DNA of 64,000 nt from Hyphobacterium indicum (GCF_003129605.1 NZ_QBDX01000003.1:89721-153720); one strand, 5' to 3'; shown: positions 15,986-24,660, numbered from the stretch's first letter. Numbers and translations: made by a program. Notes: a model not told the origin generated them from the sequence alone.

Positions 15986-17070
15986 CTTTCCTCAAGCCAG
16001 CGCCCGACCTGCCACAGCCGGTCCTGCCCGAAGGCCGAATGCTCACCCACCCGAAAGGATGGGACGCCCCAAAGACCCAGCGCGAACATTTCCTGCCGGT
16101 TTTTTTCCACCGCGTCCCGCCAGCTGTCGTCAGCCATGGCGTCTTGCGCATAGGCCCAGTCCAGCCCCGCGCGCTCGGTCATTGTCCGCAAGCCCCTATC
16201 CGTTGCCGCATTAAGGCCCTCGGCCCAGACACCGCGATAGAAGCTCTGTGCAAAATCGACGCCTTTCCCCTCTGGAATGGCACGGTGAAGAATAGCCAGA
16301 CCGCGTTCAACGCCCGTCCCGACCGGGTCCTCGATCTTCCCGAAAGGAATGCCCAGACGCTCAGCCTCGCGTTTGCAGTCACGAACGATATAGAGCCGCT
16401 TCTCGGACGGCACCGGCAATGACCGCATCACCATGGGCAGGATCGGTTTCAACGTGATTTCGGCATTCCATAAGCGTGCCAGATCCGGTGCGCGCATCAT
16501 CGCCAGATAGCTGTAGGGGCTGCGCAAGGAGAAATACATGTCGAACGATCCGCCTGTGGCATGGGTCGGCTCGGCGCGCGGCGGAAAGAGCAGCGCATCC
16601 TCGTTCGCACCGAGACGGCGCTCCAGATGGTGTAGCCGGTCAATGCCCCAATACCACTCGCCCTCGAACCAGATCATGCCACTGCCATAATGGCCCAGCT
16701 TCCGGCGCAGGCTGGCATTCGCGGCCGGATCCCCTTCCGGGGTGAGCCGGACATCCGCCGCTGCGATGCCATAGGCCGCGCGCAGGCCCGACGCATCGCG
16801 CTTTGAATAGGCGGCCAGCATGTCCGGTTCGGGGGCCGCAGATTTTTCCGGCGCGGGCACAGACAGCGCTTTCAGCTCCAGCCCGTAATGCTGCGCAAAA
16901 GCGGGCAGCGCATCGGCGAGCAATTCGGAATACGGCTCGCCCTGCTCCAGGAAGACGAGCAAGGTCCGCGATTGGCCGGTCAGCGCGCGCCGCGCCGCGT
17001 GCCACCCCCGTACCGCCGCACGGATACGGCGGCTGCTGATCATTTGTGAGGCGAAGGCGCGAGCACTCAC
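15982..17070 (-). CDS. DsbA/2-hydroxychromene-2-carboxylate isomerase-like protein, two thioredoxin-fold parts
   Basis: The 362-residue protein has an N-terminal part (residues ~30-165) with weak thioredoxin-like features. A full C-terminal DsbA-like domain (about 175-360) begins FDMYFSLRSPYSYLAMM and ends GLWGVPSFRVGEHSAFGQDRL. The SPYSYL serine motif replaces CxxC, as in hydroxychromene isomerases and kappa-class glutathione transferases, so redox activity is unlikely. A GTG start at 17070 overlaps the DUF1330 stop (GTGA), which supports coupling; ATG 17043 is an alternative. Likely a glutathione-dependent isomerase or transferase of unknown substrate. Confidence 0.72.
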   Translation of the reverse strand: MSARAFASQMISSRRIRAAVRGWHAARRALTGQSRTLLVFLEQGEPYSELLADALPAFAQHYGLELKALSVPAPEKSAAPEPDMLAAYSKRDASGLRAAYGIAAADVRLTPEGDPAANASLRRKLGHYGSGMIWFEGEWYWGIDRLHHLERRLGANEDALLFPPRAEPTHATGGSFDMYFSLRSPYSYLAMMRAPDLARLWNAEITLKPILPMVMRSLPVPSEKRLYIVRDCKREAERLGIPFGKIEDPVGTGVERGLAILHRAIPEGKGVDFAQSFYRGVWAEGLNAATDRGLRTMTERAGLDWAYAQDAMADDSWRDAVEKNRQEMFALGLWGVPSFRVGEHSAFGQDRLWQVGRWLEES

Positions 17071-17471
17071 GCCGACGGCATCCGGCAGGGAATGAGAAGC
17101 TGGCCTTCAAGGCCCGCCTTTCGATGGACGGCGATCTCCTGGAATTCCGGCGTCAGGCTGATCTCGGCCAAAGTCTTCGGCGACGGATAGGTCATGATTG
17201 CCACCATATCCCACGCCTCGTCCATTTCGCCGATCAGCAGAGGAAGGGCGTCGCCAGAAAAATCCAGCGTCCCGCCGGCATCCATGACCAGCTTGGTCAT
17301 CGGGATGGCATAGCGAAAATACGCCTCCTTGCCGGAGATGTCCGCATCGCGCCCGTCCGGATAGGCAGCAGTTTTGCGAAATTTCAGCAGGTTCAACATG
17401 GCGACCGGCGCATCGCCCAGCTCCATAAACCCCTGCATCTGTGCCTCATTCGGATCTACGGCATTTTTCAT
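17067..17471 (-). CDS. DUF1330-like protein
   Basis: A 134-residue soluble protein with MLNLLKFRKTA near residue 25, YFRYAIPMTKLVMDAGG in the middle and MVAIMTYPSPKTLAEISLTPEFQEI near the C-terminus. These are the usual landmarks of the DUF1330 dimeric alpha/beta barrel (ABM-like) family. No reaction is established for the family. It precedes and overlaps the DsbA-like gene, so the two are probably co-expressed and may share a small-molecule pathway. Confidence 0.78.
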   Translation of the reverse strand: MKNAVDPNEAQMQGFMELGDAPVAMLNLLKFRKTAAYPDGRDADISGKEAYFRYAIPMTKLVMDAGGTLDFSGDALPLLIGEMDEAWDMVAIMTYPSPKTLAEISLTPEFQEIAVHRKAGLEGQLLIPCRMPSA

Positions 17472-17538
17472 AATCGTCCCTCCCCTTTAGTGCCGCAGGA
17501 GGCCGGATCATGGGTCCGCCGTCAACCGGTTTGACGGA

Positions 17539-18843
17539 TCAGGCCTGAACCTCGTCCAGCCCCAGCGTCAGGACAGACGCCAGCCCGGCCATGCCCGCCA
17601 TGACCAGCAACACCACAGCCGGCCCTGTGACCGCCGCAAGCACACTGAACAGACCGCCCGCCAGCAAAACCACACCCACAACCGTATTGGAAAGCGCCGT
17701 ATAGGCCGCGCGGGTTTCGGCCGTTGCCATGTCGGTCAGATGGGTCGACCGCCCCAGCCGAACGCCCTGATAGGCAATCATGATGATGAAGATCATCGCC
17801 GGGAGCGCATAGAGCGGGTGCAGCAAGCCCGTCAGGCCAAGCATAGCGCTGATCGTGAGGGCGAACCCGCCTGCCAGCCCGGCATAGACCAGCACTTTGC
17901 GGCTCGACCGGTCGGAAAATCGTCCCCAGACATAGGCGCTAAGCAGTCCGGCCAACGCGGAAGCCAGAACCAGCGTCCCCAGCGGTAGCACTTCATCTGC
18001 CCCGGCGGCGGCTGCGATCATGAAGGGTGGGGCCAGCGCCGTTGCGGTCAGCAAGGAGCGCACAATTATGAACCGGCGCAACTGGGCATCCTTGCGCAGC
18101 CAGACCAGGTTTTCCATCGCCGCCGCAATGGCGGACCTGCCGCCTTCTGTTGCGCCTCTGGCCTCACGCAGCGTGGTAAAAAGCAGCGCCGCAGCAATCC
18201 AGGCTGCGCCTGCCATCACGATGGCGGACACCACCAGTTCAAATCTTTGCACCAGACCGGAGGCCAGCAGACCGGCAAAGACAATGACAACACCCGACGC
18301 GATGGATCCGGCCAGTCCTGTTGCGGTCCCGCGCCGGGATTTATCAACCGTCTTTCCAAGCACATCCTTGTAGCAGACCGAACAAACGCTGCGCGCCAGA
18401 GCCAGCGTGGCCAAAGCGAAAAGAATGGCCAGTCCGGCGGCTTGTCCACGAAAGGTGAGCGCTGCGAAGGCAATCGCCAGTGCCGACAAGCCCTGGACAG
18501 CCGCACCGGCTGACCATGCCCATTTGCGCTGCGGCAAGCGGCGGAGCGCACCTGCAGTGAATAGCTGTGGTAACAGCGCGCCCGCCTCGCGGATCGGGAC
18601 CAGCAGGCCGACCAGCGCGGCCGGCGCGCCCAGGGTCAACATCAGCCAGCTCAATACCAGTTTGGGATCAATCAGCCCGTCTGCCATCTTGGACAAGGAA
18701 AGCGAGCCGACATGACGGAAGAAATTGCCGGCCTCCTCTTGGCAGGCGCTCTCGGGAATATCGCGGCAGGCCTGGCCCTCATCGTCAATCGCGACAGCCT
18801 GAAAGGCTGGTCGAGGCCATTGGGTGGGGAATGGGTCAGCCAT
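17539..18843 (-). CDS. MFS-type transporter
   Basis: The 434-residue protein has a hydrophilic head of about 45 residues, then roughly ten to twelve hydrophobic helices. Examples are VLSWLMLTLGAPAALVGLLV, AAGLAILFALATLALA and VVGVVLLAGGLFSVLAAV. Between helices are MFS-like basic loops (RKDAQLRRF; WGRFSDRSSRKVLVY, which matches the MFS loop pattern G-x3-D-R-x-G-R/K-R). Substrate cannot be told. An in-frame later start is possible, as the head is unusual for the family. It stands alone between the DUF1330 pair and a small secreted-protein gene on the same strand. Confidence 0.75.
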   Translation of the reverse strand: MADPFPTQWPRPAFQAVAIDDEGQACRDIPESACQEEAGNFFRHVGSLSLSKMADGLIDPKLVLSWLMLTLGAPAALVGLLVPIREAGALLPQLFTAGALRRLPQRKWAWSAGAAVQGLSALAIAFAALTFRGQAAGLAILFALATLALARSVCSVCYKDVLGKTVDKSRRGTATGLAGSIASGVVIVFAGLLASGLVQRFELVVSAIVMAGAAWIAAALLFTTLREARGATEGGRSAIAAAMENLVWLRKDAQLRRFIIVRSLLTATALAPPFMIAAAAGADEVLPLGTLVLASALAGLLSAYVWGRFSDRSSRKVLVYAGLAGGFALTISAMLGLTGLLHPLYALPAMIFIIMIAYQGVRLGRSTHLTDMATAETRAAYTALSNTVVGVVLLAGGLFSVLAAVTGPAVVLLVMAGMAGLASVLTLGLDEVQA

Positions 18844-18854
18844 GCCGGAGGGAA

Positions 18855-19391
18855 CTAGTCTTCCGTGTCCTCGGGGGCCAGCACGACGCGCCCGCTCCAG
18901 CGTGGCGTGTCACTTTCGGCCTCAGCCTCCTGCGCGGCTTCTCGGGCAGCGTCCCGGTCGATCTCGCAACCTGTCCGGTTCGCGCCAAGTGCATCAGCCG
19001 CGGCCCGGCGCTGACGATATTCTTCAGGCGTGCAATTTCCGAATTCCTGCCCCCGGGTCGAAAGGCGGTCATATCGTCTGCCGGAATCTTCGTTCGAACC
19101 CGGGTTCTGTCGGAAATCAAAGTCGCCGAGTCCCCCGTCATCTTCTTCTGAAACCGCGGGCTCCGGCGCGCGGAATTCATAGACACCCAGAGATGTTTCC
19201 ACCCACCCCGTTGCGCGGGCCGGTCTGTCCTCATTGGCCCGCTCGAACTCCGAACGGGTCTCTTCTTCGGAGCGGCTTTCGCTGGACCAGCTCCACTCGA
19301 CCTCGAATCTGTCGGTACGGGTTGTCTCTTCTGTTTGCGACGTCGCCGGCGGCAAGGCCGATTGAAGCAGGACAAGCAGCAGGATCATCAC
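18855..19391 (-). CDS. Secreted acidic hypothetical protein
   Basis: The 178-residue protein opens with a short hydrophobic signal-like stretch (MMILLLVLLQSALPPATS). A very polar Glu/Ser/Arg-rich chain follows (WSWSSESRSEEETRSEFE), with two cysteines in the second half (NCTPEEYRQRRAAADALG and TGCEIDRDAA). The C-terminal region looks helical. No family is recognised. It is 11 bases upstream of the MFS gene on the same strand and may be its operon leader. Likely periplasmic. Confidence 0.6.
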   Translation of the reverse strand: MMILLLVLLQSALPPATSQTEETTRTDRFEVEWSWSSESRSEEETRSEFERANEDRPARATGWVETSLGVYEFRAPEPAVSEEDDGGLGDFDFRQNPGSNEDSGRRYDRLSTRGQEFGNCTPEEYRQRRAAADALGANRTGCEIDRDAAREAAQEAEAESDTPRWSGRVVLAPEDTED

Positions 19392-19594
19392 GTTCTCCCT
19401 ATTGCCTTCAGCTTAGCGCTCATCTTCTCCGCCGCCAATAACAGGAGGAGCGTGCCGCCCCCGATCAGCTTCACAGGGCGTCTTTGGTGCCGCAGGGTGC
19501 CAGACCAAGTGCGGCAATTATTCCCGGCTCCACTGGTGGATTTGCCTGAATATTCAGCTAGGTTCCGAACGGAAGGTGACATGGAGTTGATGTG

Positions 19595-20119
19595 ATGCGC
19601 TGGATGATCATTGTGGCCGCCACCGGCTTGCTGACGGCTTGTGGCGGGGGCAGCAATTCTGAAACCGTAGACGACACGGAAACCCCGGATCCGGCTGCAA
19701 GCACCAGACAGGTATCGGCAACACCGGCTTCGGCAGAGCCACCCGCAGCGGCCGAGACGGTTGATCTGTCCTATCTGCCCATGCCCTATTCCGAGGCCGA
19801 TTACGATTCCGGACGCAGATTGTTCCGGCGGTGCGGTTCCTGCCATACGGTCGCTGACGGCGGTGGTAACCGCGTGGGTCCGAATCTCTACGGCATGTTC
19901 GGACGCGAGGCCGGCTCGGTCGAGAATTTCAATTATTCAACCGCTTTGGAAAACGCGGACTTTGTCTGGACTCCGGAGCAGCTGGATGGCTGGCTTGCCA
20001 ATCCGCGTGATTTCCTGCCCGGCAACCGCATGTCCTTTGTCGGCTTGCGCGAAGAGACCGACCGGCGCGATGTCATCGCCTATGTCATGCATGAAACCGG
20101 TTATCCGCGCGAAGACTAG
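19595..20119 (+). CDS. Lipoprotein cytochrome c (class I)
   Basis: The 174-residue protein has a lipoprotein signal with lipobox LTAC (MRWMIIVAATGLLTACGG). A Thr/Pro/Ala/Glu-rich tether of about 50 residues follows, then a class I cytochrome c domain. The heme motif is CGSCH (about residue 77-81) followed by VGPNLYGMFGREAG. The distal methionine is probably in PGNRMSFVGL near residue 148. ATG 19595 is favoured by GGAG at 19583-19586; a GTG at 19592 is possible. It would act as a membrane-tethered periplasmic electron carrier, like the membrane-bound cytochromes c of alphaproteobacteria. Convergent stop overlap: CTAG 20116-20119. Confidence 0.88.
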   Translation: MRWMIIVAATGLLTACGGGSNSETVDDTETPDPAASTRQVSATPASAEPPAAAETVDLSYLPMPYSEADYDSGRRLFRRCGSCHTVADGGGNRVGPNLYGMFGREAGSVENFNYSTALENADFVWTPEQLDGWLANPRDFLPGNRMSFVGLREETDRRDVIAYVMHETGYPRED

Positions 20120-21009
20120 AAAGACCGCCACCAGCTCGCAACAAGGCCGGTTTCATCAATGGCATTCCGGCCGGAGAGGGTTGTGAAAGCACCGACCATC
20201 AGACGGCCACGGCCAAAATTCCGCCCCGCCGAGAACTGGACCTTGTGCTGCCTGTATTCCCGCCCGTTGCGCACAATGTCCGCATCCGCGACGGTATAGA
20301 AGGATTGCGCCATTACGAGGTAGTTTTCGCGGATGCGCCAGCCCAGGGTCGCATCCAGGCGGGTTTCCGCCGGATACTCGTCAGCGCGCCATGTGCGTCC
20401 AAGCTGCAAGTCCAGAAACCCGTTCGAACCCACGGATCGTCCTACCAGTGCGCGCAATTCCACGCCATTGGCGCCATCGCCGAGCGGCCGGTCGGCAACG
20501 TTTTCACCTCCGCCGGGAATGACGCCCGCAATCTGAACCGATGACGTCCAGCGGCCAAAGCTGAGAAGACGCGCCTGAAGGCCCGCGCGGCTGGCAGCAA
20601 GCCCCTCGGCGGTGTCCGTAATGCCGTTATTGTCCTGGCTGACACGTTGACCCGCAAGTTGCAGGACGAGGGTCAAACGGTCTGTAAGGCCGTATTCCGT
20701 ATAAAATGATGATTCATATTTCGAGAAATAGAGGCCCGGCTGCCGTTCGCCATTGCGGTCCAGACTGCTGCCGGCCTCGGACAGCAAAAGCCCGGAAATT
20801 ATGATGCCGTGGCCTTTTTCCTGAACCCACGCGCCGGCAAATGCCGGGGCGGAAATCAGAAGGACACAAAAGACTGCTACTGATCGTAGCCCGGCGATTC
20901 CCGGTCGACGCGCGCACGCAAGGCCGCCCAGGCGATTTCGAGGAAGAATTCGTTCAGCACCCCCTCTTCGCCCTGCTTGTAGACCTTGTCCTGCATCTCC
21001 TTGTCCCAC
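20116..21009 (-). CDS. Putative outer-membrane beta-barrel-type protein, start uncertain
   Basis: From about residue 41 the frame encodes a good signal peptide (RSVAVFCVLLISAPAFA) and a mature domain rich in alternating hydrophobic residues: GIIISGLLLSEAG, SFYTEYGLTDRLTLVLQL, LDATLGWRIRENYLVMAQSF. The pattern suggests a small outer-membrane barrel of unknown function. No ATG, GTG or TTG lies near the signal peptide. The first standard start is GTG 21009, which overlaps the aldolase gene by 133 bases and would add a 40-residue head. A CTG near 20931 is a possible non-standard start. It is probably translated from the same mRNA as the aldolase. Confidence 0.6.
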   Translation of the reverse strand: MGQGDAGQGLQAGRRGGAERILPRNRLGGLACARRPGIAGLRSVAVFCVLLISAPAFAGAWVQEKGHGIIISGLLLSEAGSSLDRNGERQPGLYFSKYESSFYTEYGLTDRLTLVLQLAGQRVSQDNNGITDTAEGLAASRAGLQARLLSFGRWTSSVQIAGVIPGGGENVADRPLGDGANGVELRALVGRSVGSNGFLDLQLGRTWRADEYPAETRLDATLGWRIRENYLVMAQSFYTVADADIVRNGREYRQHKVQFSAGRNFGRGRLMVGAFTTLSGRNAIDETGLVASWWRSF

Positions 21010-21644
21010 TGGATCAGCTCCCCGCCGCCCTGTGCCAGAGTCTGTATCTTACACGCACGCTCAAGGAGATAAATACGTAAATACGCCTGGAACGGGTGGG
21101 ATCCGACCGACAACGTCCCGTGGTTGCGCAGGATCATGGCATTTTTCTCGCCCAGATCGGCCACCAGCCGGGCCTTTTCCGCCTCCACAAGCGCAAGACC
21201 TTCATAGTCGTGATAGGCAACATCGGACATGATGTTCATTGCCAGTTGCGAGATCGGTAAAAGCCCGTCCTTCTGTGCCGCAACGGCCACGCCGCAATCG
21301 GTATGAAGATGCATTGCAACGGTCACATCGTGACGCGCCGCATGAATGGCCGAATGGATCGTGAACCCTGCCGGATTGATTCCGTAGGTCGAGGGCGGGA
21401 GTACATTTCCGTCCAGATCCACCTTCACAAGGTTTGACGCGGTGACGTCTTCATAGAGCAGTCCGAACGGATTGAGCAGAAAGTGCTCTTCAGGGCCGGG
21501 AACGCGCATGGAAATATGGGTGAAGAACAGATCGTCCCATCCATGCATATGCACAAGCCGGTATAGCGCCGCCAGATCACAGCGTGCCTTCCATTCCTCT
21601 TCGCCTACCACGTCTCTGACGCTCTGCTTTGATTGATCATCCAT
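20877..21644 (-). CDS. Class II aldolase/adducin family protein
   Basis: The 255-residue protein carries zinc-site histidines in VAMHLHTDCGVAV and RNHGTLSVG. Also present are the N-terminal family segments ALYRLVHMHGWDDLFFTHIS and HFLLNPFGLLYEDVTASNLVKV, quoted in part. Family members cleave or epimerise phosphosugars such as fuculose-phosphate or ribulose-phosphate, but many bacterial adducin-like members have no assigned substrate. ATG 21644 is preferred because GGGAGG lies six bases upstream; the frame extends to 21698 without a good ribosome site. Downstream it overlaps the barrel-type protein gene. Confidence 0.85.
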   Translation of the reverse strand: MDDQSKQSVRDVVGEEEWKARCDLAALYRLVHMHGWDDLFFTHISMRVPGPEEHFLLNPFGLLYEDVTASNLVKVDLDGNVLPPSTYGINPAGFTIHSAIHAARHDVTVAMHLHTDCGVAVAAQKDGLLPISQLAMNIMSDVAYHDYEGLALVEAEKARLVADLGEKNAMILRNHGTLSVGSHPFQAYLRIYLLERACKIQTLAQGGGELIQWDKEMQDKVYKQGEEGVLNEFFLEIAWAALRARVDRESPGYDQ

Positions 21645-21719
21645 GCCGGCCTCCCGAATTCTCTGGCATAAGATTGAACGACACAGGGCCCGCGTCAATT
21701 GCAGCTCTGCCGTCAGGAT

Positions 21720-21734
21720 TTAACGGCGGATAAA
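21720..21734. promoter_or_regulatory. CtrA-like site upstream of the first DUF2336 gene
   Basis: TTAA-CGGCGGA-TAAA matches the TTAA-N7-TTAA CtrA half-sites at seven of eight positions, 61 bases before the DUF2336 ATG. GANTC (CcrM-type) sites lie at 21744-21748 and 21756-21760. Regulation is inferred. Confidence 0.35.
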
Positions 21735-21794
21735 CCAGGGCTGGAATCCATTGCAGACTCAGGCTTTTATAGGGATTGGAAATCAGGCAACGTT

Positions 21795-22850
21795 ATGAGC
21801 GACATTGCATCGGCCCTGACACATCTGGCGCGCGTTCGCGATCCGCAAAGCCGTGCAGCACTGGCGCTGGGCGTTACTGACATCTGTGTCGGCAGACCGC
21901 TCACCAACCGGACCCAGCCCCTCGCAAACGACATCCTTCTGGCTTTGGCGCTCAAGGTGGAAGAATCGGTTCGCATCCAGATGGCTTCGCGGCTGGCAGA
22001 ATGTGAGTGGGCTCCCCGCGGTATCGTGCGATATCTGGCATTTGATGCGCCCTGTGTGGCGGAGGCCGTCATTCGGAAAAGCCTGGTCCTCGAACCGGAA
22101 GATCTGGTCGAACTGGCCAATACGGGGTCCCGCGAACATCGCATCCTGATCGCTGGCCGTTGCCATATCGGCATCGCTGTCAGCGATGCGGTTATGGCGT
22201 ATTCAGAACCGGAAGTCATAGACCGCCTGATCCGTAATACGACCGCCCGGATTTCCGATTCCGCCATGTCGGTCTGCATGGAGACCGCGATCGCCGATGA
22301 AAGCCTGTCCCGCCTGATGCTGGAACGCGACGATATCCCGCCCGCTTTTGTTGACCGGCTCACCGCCCGGATTTCGGAAGCCGTGCGCGATCAGGTCGCA
22401 CAGCATTTCGGCCTGGAAGCAGGCAGGCTGGACGAGATCGGGACCAATGCACAACCGGCAGCCACTGCGGAAGACAGCGAAACCGAAGCGCGAAAACTGG
22501 TCGAGCGCATGGCCGCTACCGGCGAACTCAATGGCACGGTCGCCGTTCGCGCTTTGACAGACGGCAAGAGCCTTCTGTTTGACTATGCCATTGCCGATCT
22601 GTGCAGCCTGTCCGTCGAGCAATGGCGGGCCGCACTTGGTATGTCCAGCATGCGGGCAACGGCACTCGCGTGCCGCGCAGCACGTATTGATACATCGCTC
22701 TTCCCGTCGGTCGTCCGCGGCATGCAGAAAACCGGGCGGATCCAGGAGGACCTGCCCCCGGACGCCATGGTCAGTGCCGCCAGTATATTCCAGAAATTCA
22801 CGCCCGGCAGCGCCCATGATGCCTTGCGCCGGCTGGCAGCGCAGGTTTGA
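21795..22850 (+). CDS. DUF2336 family protein (first copy)
   Basis: A 351-residue soluble protein starting MSDIASALTHLARVRDPQSR. The chain consists of short paired helices, as in HEAT/ARM-like repeats, with the DUF2336 hallmarks ALALGVTDICVGR, LANDILLALALKVEESVRIQMASRLAE (quoted in part) and PEVIDRLIRNT. ATG 21795 was chosen over the frame's earlier start because it follows CAGG by seven bases and starts the conserved part. Function is unknown; in Caulobacterales the family recurs near cell-cycle and motility genes (recollection). The NAD kinase gene follows 16 bases after the stop. Confidence 0.78.
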   Translation: MSDIASALTHLARVRDPQSRAALALGVTDICVGRPLTNRTQPLANDILLALALKVEESVRIQMASRLAECEWAPRGIVRYLAFDAPCVAEAVIRKSLVLEPEDLVELANTGSREHRILIAGRCHIGIAVSDAVMAYSEPEVIDRLIRNTTARISDSAMSVCMETAIADESLSRLMLERDDIPPAFVDRLTARISEAVRDQVAQHFGLEAGRLDEIGTNAQPAATAEDSETEARKLVERMAATGELNGTVAVRALTDGKSLLFDYAIADLCSLSVEQWRAALGMSSMRATALACRAARIDTSLFPSVVRGMQKTGRIQEDLPPDAMVSAASIFQKFTPGSAHDALRRLAAQV

Positions 22851-22866
22851 ATATTCCGGCCCGATC

Positions 22867-23664
22867 ATGGAGACCGGAGTGAGCCCGCTACCCCTGTCAG
22901 ATACGCCTTCGCTGAGCTTCATGGCCAGCAACCGCCCGGATGCGCAGGATGCCTGCAAGCGGCTGCAGGACCGGTATGGCAACGTCCCGGTCGGGGACGC
23001 GGACATCGTCGTTGCCCTGGGCGGGGATGGCATGATGCTGGAAGCGCTGCATGCGGTGATGGACACCGGCATTCCTGTTTACGGGATTAATTACGGATCG
23101 GTCGGCTTCCTGATGAACAATCCGGCTGAAAGCGATCTCATCGATCATTTGCGACGGGCCGAGAAAACCTCGATTCATCCGCTACGCGCCACCGGCACTG
23201 ACATCCGCGGCAATCGGTTTTCCGCTCTTGCCATCAATGAGGTATCCCTCCTGCGCGAAACACGCCAGACGGCCAAGATACAGATTTCCGTCGATGGCCG
23301 GATTCGTCTGGCAGAACTCGCCGCAGACGGCGTCATGGTCGCAACACCTGCCGGCTCCACCGCCTATAATGCCTCGGCTCACGGGCCTATTCTGCCTTTG
23401 GGTTCGCGCACACTGGCTTTGACGCCGATCAGCGCTTTCCGGCCTCGGCGCTGGCGGGGGGCGTTGCTGAGCCATGACAGCAAGGTCCGCTTTGATGTCC
23501 TCAGCCCGGAAGAGCGCCCGGTGTCTGCCGTGGCCGACAATCAGGAATTCCGGGATATTGCTTCGGTCGATATCGAGGAGGCGGCAGATGTCAGCCTCCA
23601 TATGCTGTTCGATGAAGGCCGTGCGCTTGGTGAACGCATTCTGATCGAACAATTTCAAGCCTGA
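22867..23664 (+). CDS. nadK: NAD kinase
   Basis: The 265-residue protein has the GGDG motif at about residues 52-55 (ALGGDGMMLEALH), then GINYGSVGFLMN and the diagnostic VATPAGSTAYNASAHGPILP. It phosphorylates NAD to NADP using ATP. It is short and of the alphaproteobacterial type. ATG 22867 was preferred; the frame opens earlier only as a shadow of the DUF2336 gene, and ATG 22921 (MASNRPDAQ) is another option. It sits 16 bases after the DUF2336 stop, so the essential enzyme is probably co-transcribed with it. Confidence 0.92.
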   Translation: METGVSPLPLSDTPSLSFMASNRPDAQDACKRLQDRYGNVPVGDADIVVALGGDGMMLEALHAVMDTGIPVYGINYGSVGFLMNNPAESDLIDHLRRAEKTSIHPLRATGTDIRGNRFSALAINEVSLLRETRQTAKIQISVDGRIRLAELAADGVMVATPAGSTAYNASAHGPILPLGSRTLALTPISAFRPRRWRGALLSHDSKVRFDVLSPEERPVSAVADNQEFRDIASVDIEEAADVSLHMLFDEGRALGERILIEQFQA

Positions 23665-23668
23665 CAGC

Positions 23669-23683
23669 TTAGGCCGGCGTTAA
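23669..23683. promoter_or_regulatory. CtrA-like site upstream of the degenerate receiver gene
   Basis: TTAG-GCCGGCG-TTAA matches TTAA-N7-TTAA at seven of eight half-site positions. It starts five bases after the NAD kinase stop and lies about 59 bases before the receiver ATG. Confidence 0.4.
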
Positions 23684-23741
23684 GCATCATCTGCTACCAC
23701 TTTTCCCCAATCCGCCAATGAGATGCGGAAAAAGGATGGTG

Positions 23742-24116
23742 ATGATGCAACAGCTTTCCGGTGGTCTGGGAATGACGGTTCTGATCTACAGCCAATCGCG
23801 CCCGCTTCAGCAAGCGCTTCAATCCAGCCTCTATGCCATGGGCTGCAAAGCCGTCGTGACGGCCGGCTCGGTTGAAGAGGCTGGCCATGCGCTTTCAGTC
23901 CAGCATATCGAGGCTGCGCTCGTCACGGACACCAGCGCGGCATCTGCATTGCAGCAGATATCTCCGGCCTTGCCGCTGCTGTCACTGACCAATGACGAAA
24001 CGCCTTCCGGGGTTACGTCTCTCAAGAAACCTTTCCGGATTCAGGACCTGGAAGCGTCCCTTATCCATTCTGTTAGCGTCAGCGCCGATCAAGCGCCTGC
24101 CATGATGGCGCTGTAA
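23742..24116 (+). CDS. Degenerate response-regulator receiver-like protein
   Basis: About 124 residues with the alternating beta/alpha pattern of a CheY-like receiver: MTVLIYSQSRPLQQALQSSL, then CKAVVTAG, AALVTDTS, PLLSLTND, and a lysine-proline turn in LKKPFRIQDLEASL. The first-strand acidic pair is replaced by YSQSR, and the expected phospho-aspartate site reads VTDTS, so phosphorylation is doubtful. Nearby ATGs at 23718, 23736, 23742 and 23745 compete. AAAAGG around 23731-23735 favours the 23742 or 23745 start. Together with the following Hpt gene (25 bases on) it looks like half of a small phosphorelay. Confidence 0.65.
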   Translation: MMQQLSGGLGMTVLIYSQSRPLQQALQSSLYAMGCKAVVTAGSVEEAGHALSVQHIEAALVTDTSAASALQQISPALPLLSLTNDETPSGVTSLKKPFRIQDLEASLIHSVSVSADQAPAMMAL

Positions 24117-24141
24117 ACTCACGTCGCCCAAGGAAATCCAG

Positions 24142-24660
24142 ATGTCCAAAAAAGAACAACCCATCGAGATGATCACGCCGCCGAACATGCTGCGCGTGAA
24201 AGTCGGCGGGCGCATCGGTCCCATCGACGAAGCCGCAATAGCCCGTGCCGAAGCGGCACTGGACGATATGAAAGAGGTATTCGCTGAGTGGCTGGAATCC
24301 GAAGTCCAGAAGCTTGAGGCCGCAGCCAAACGTGTCATGGCTGAAGGGCTTGATGGTGAAGCCGGGATCGAGCTTTTCTCGCGTGCGCACGATCTGCGCG
24401 GCATGGGTACAACCTATAAATTCCCGATCATCACCCGCATGGCCGGCTCCTTGTCAAAACTGATCGAGACCGAAGAGAAGCGCGCTATCGCGCCTGCCAA
24501 ACTGGCGCTTGCCCATACCGGAGCCATCCGCGCAGCCCTGCGACAGGACATTCGCGACGAAAACAATCCGGTCGGAAAAGCTCTGGCGGTCGAGCTGGAG
24601 ACGCAGGTTCTGGATCTTGTTGCTGAATTCGAGGATCAACCGGTCGCCCGCGCAGGCTGA
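24142..24660 (+). CDS. Hpt-domain phosphotransfer-like protein
   Basis: A 172-residue helical protein. The candidate phospho-acceptor histidine lies in SRAHDLRGMGTTYKFPII (about residue 83), matching the Hpt consensus H-x-L-K/R-G, and helices on either side fit a four-helix bundle. Upstream residues 24-70 form a long helix. Hpt proteins relay phosphate between receivers. It lies 25 bases after the receiver-like gene, consistent with one operon. Its 3' end overlaps the convergent DUF2336 gene by 25 bases. Confidence 0.75.
   Translation: MSKKEQPIEMITPPNMLRVKVGGRIGPIDEAAIARAEAALDDMKEVFAEWLESEVQKLEAAAKRVMAEGLDGEAGIELFSRAHDLRGMGTTYKFPIITRMAGSLSKLIETEEKRAIAPAKLALAHTGAIRAALRQDIRDENNPVGKALAVELETQVLDLVAEFEDQPVARAG

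Noticed and set aside
22579..22866. Upstream extension of the NAD kinase frame
   Set aside because: The extension lies entirely inside the DUF2336 gene in another frame and lacks family features; the start at 22867 (or 22921) fits the family.
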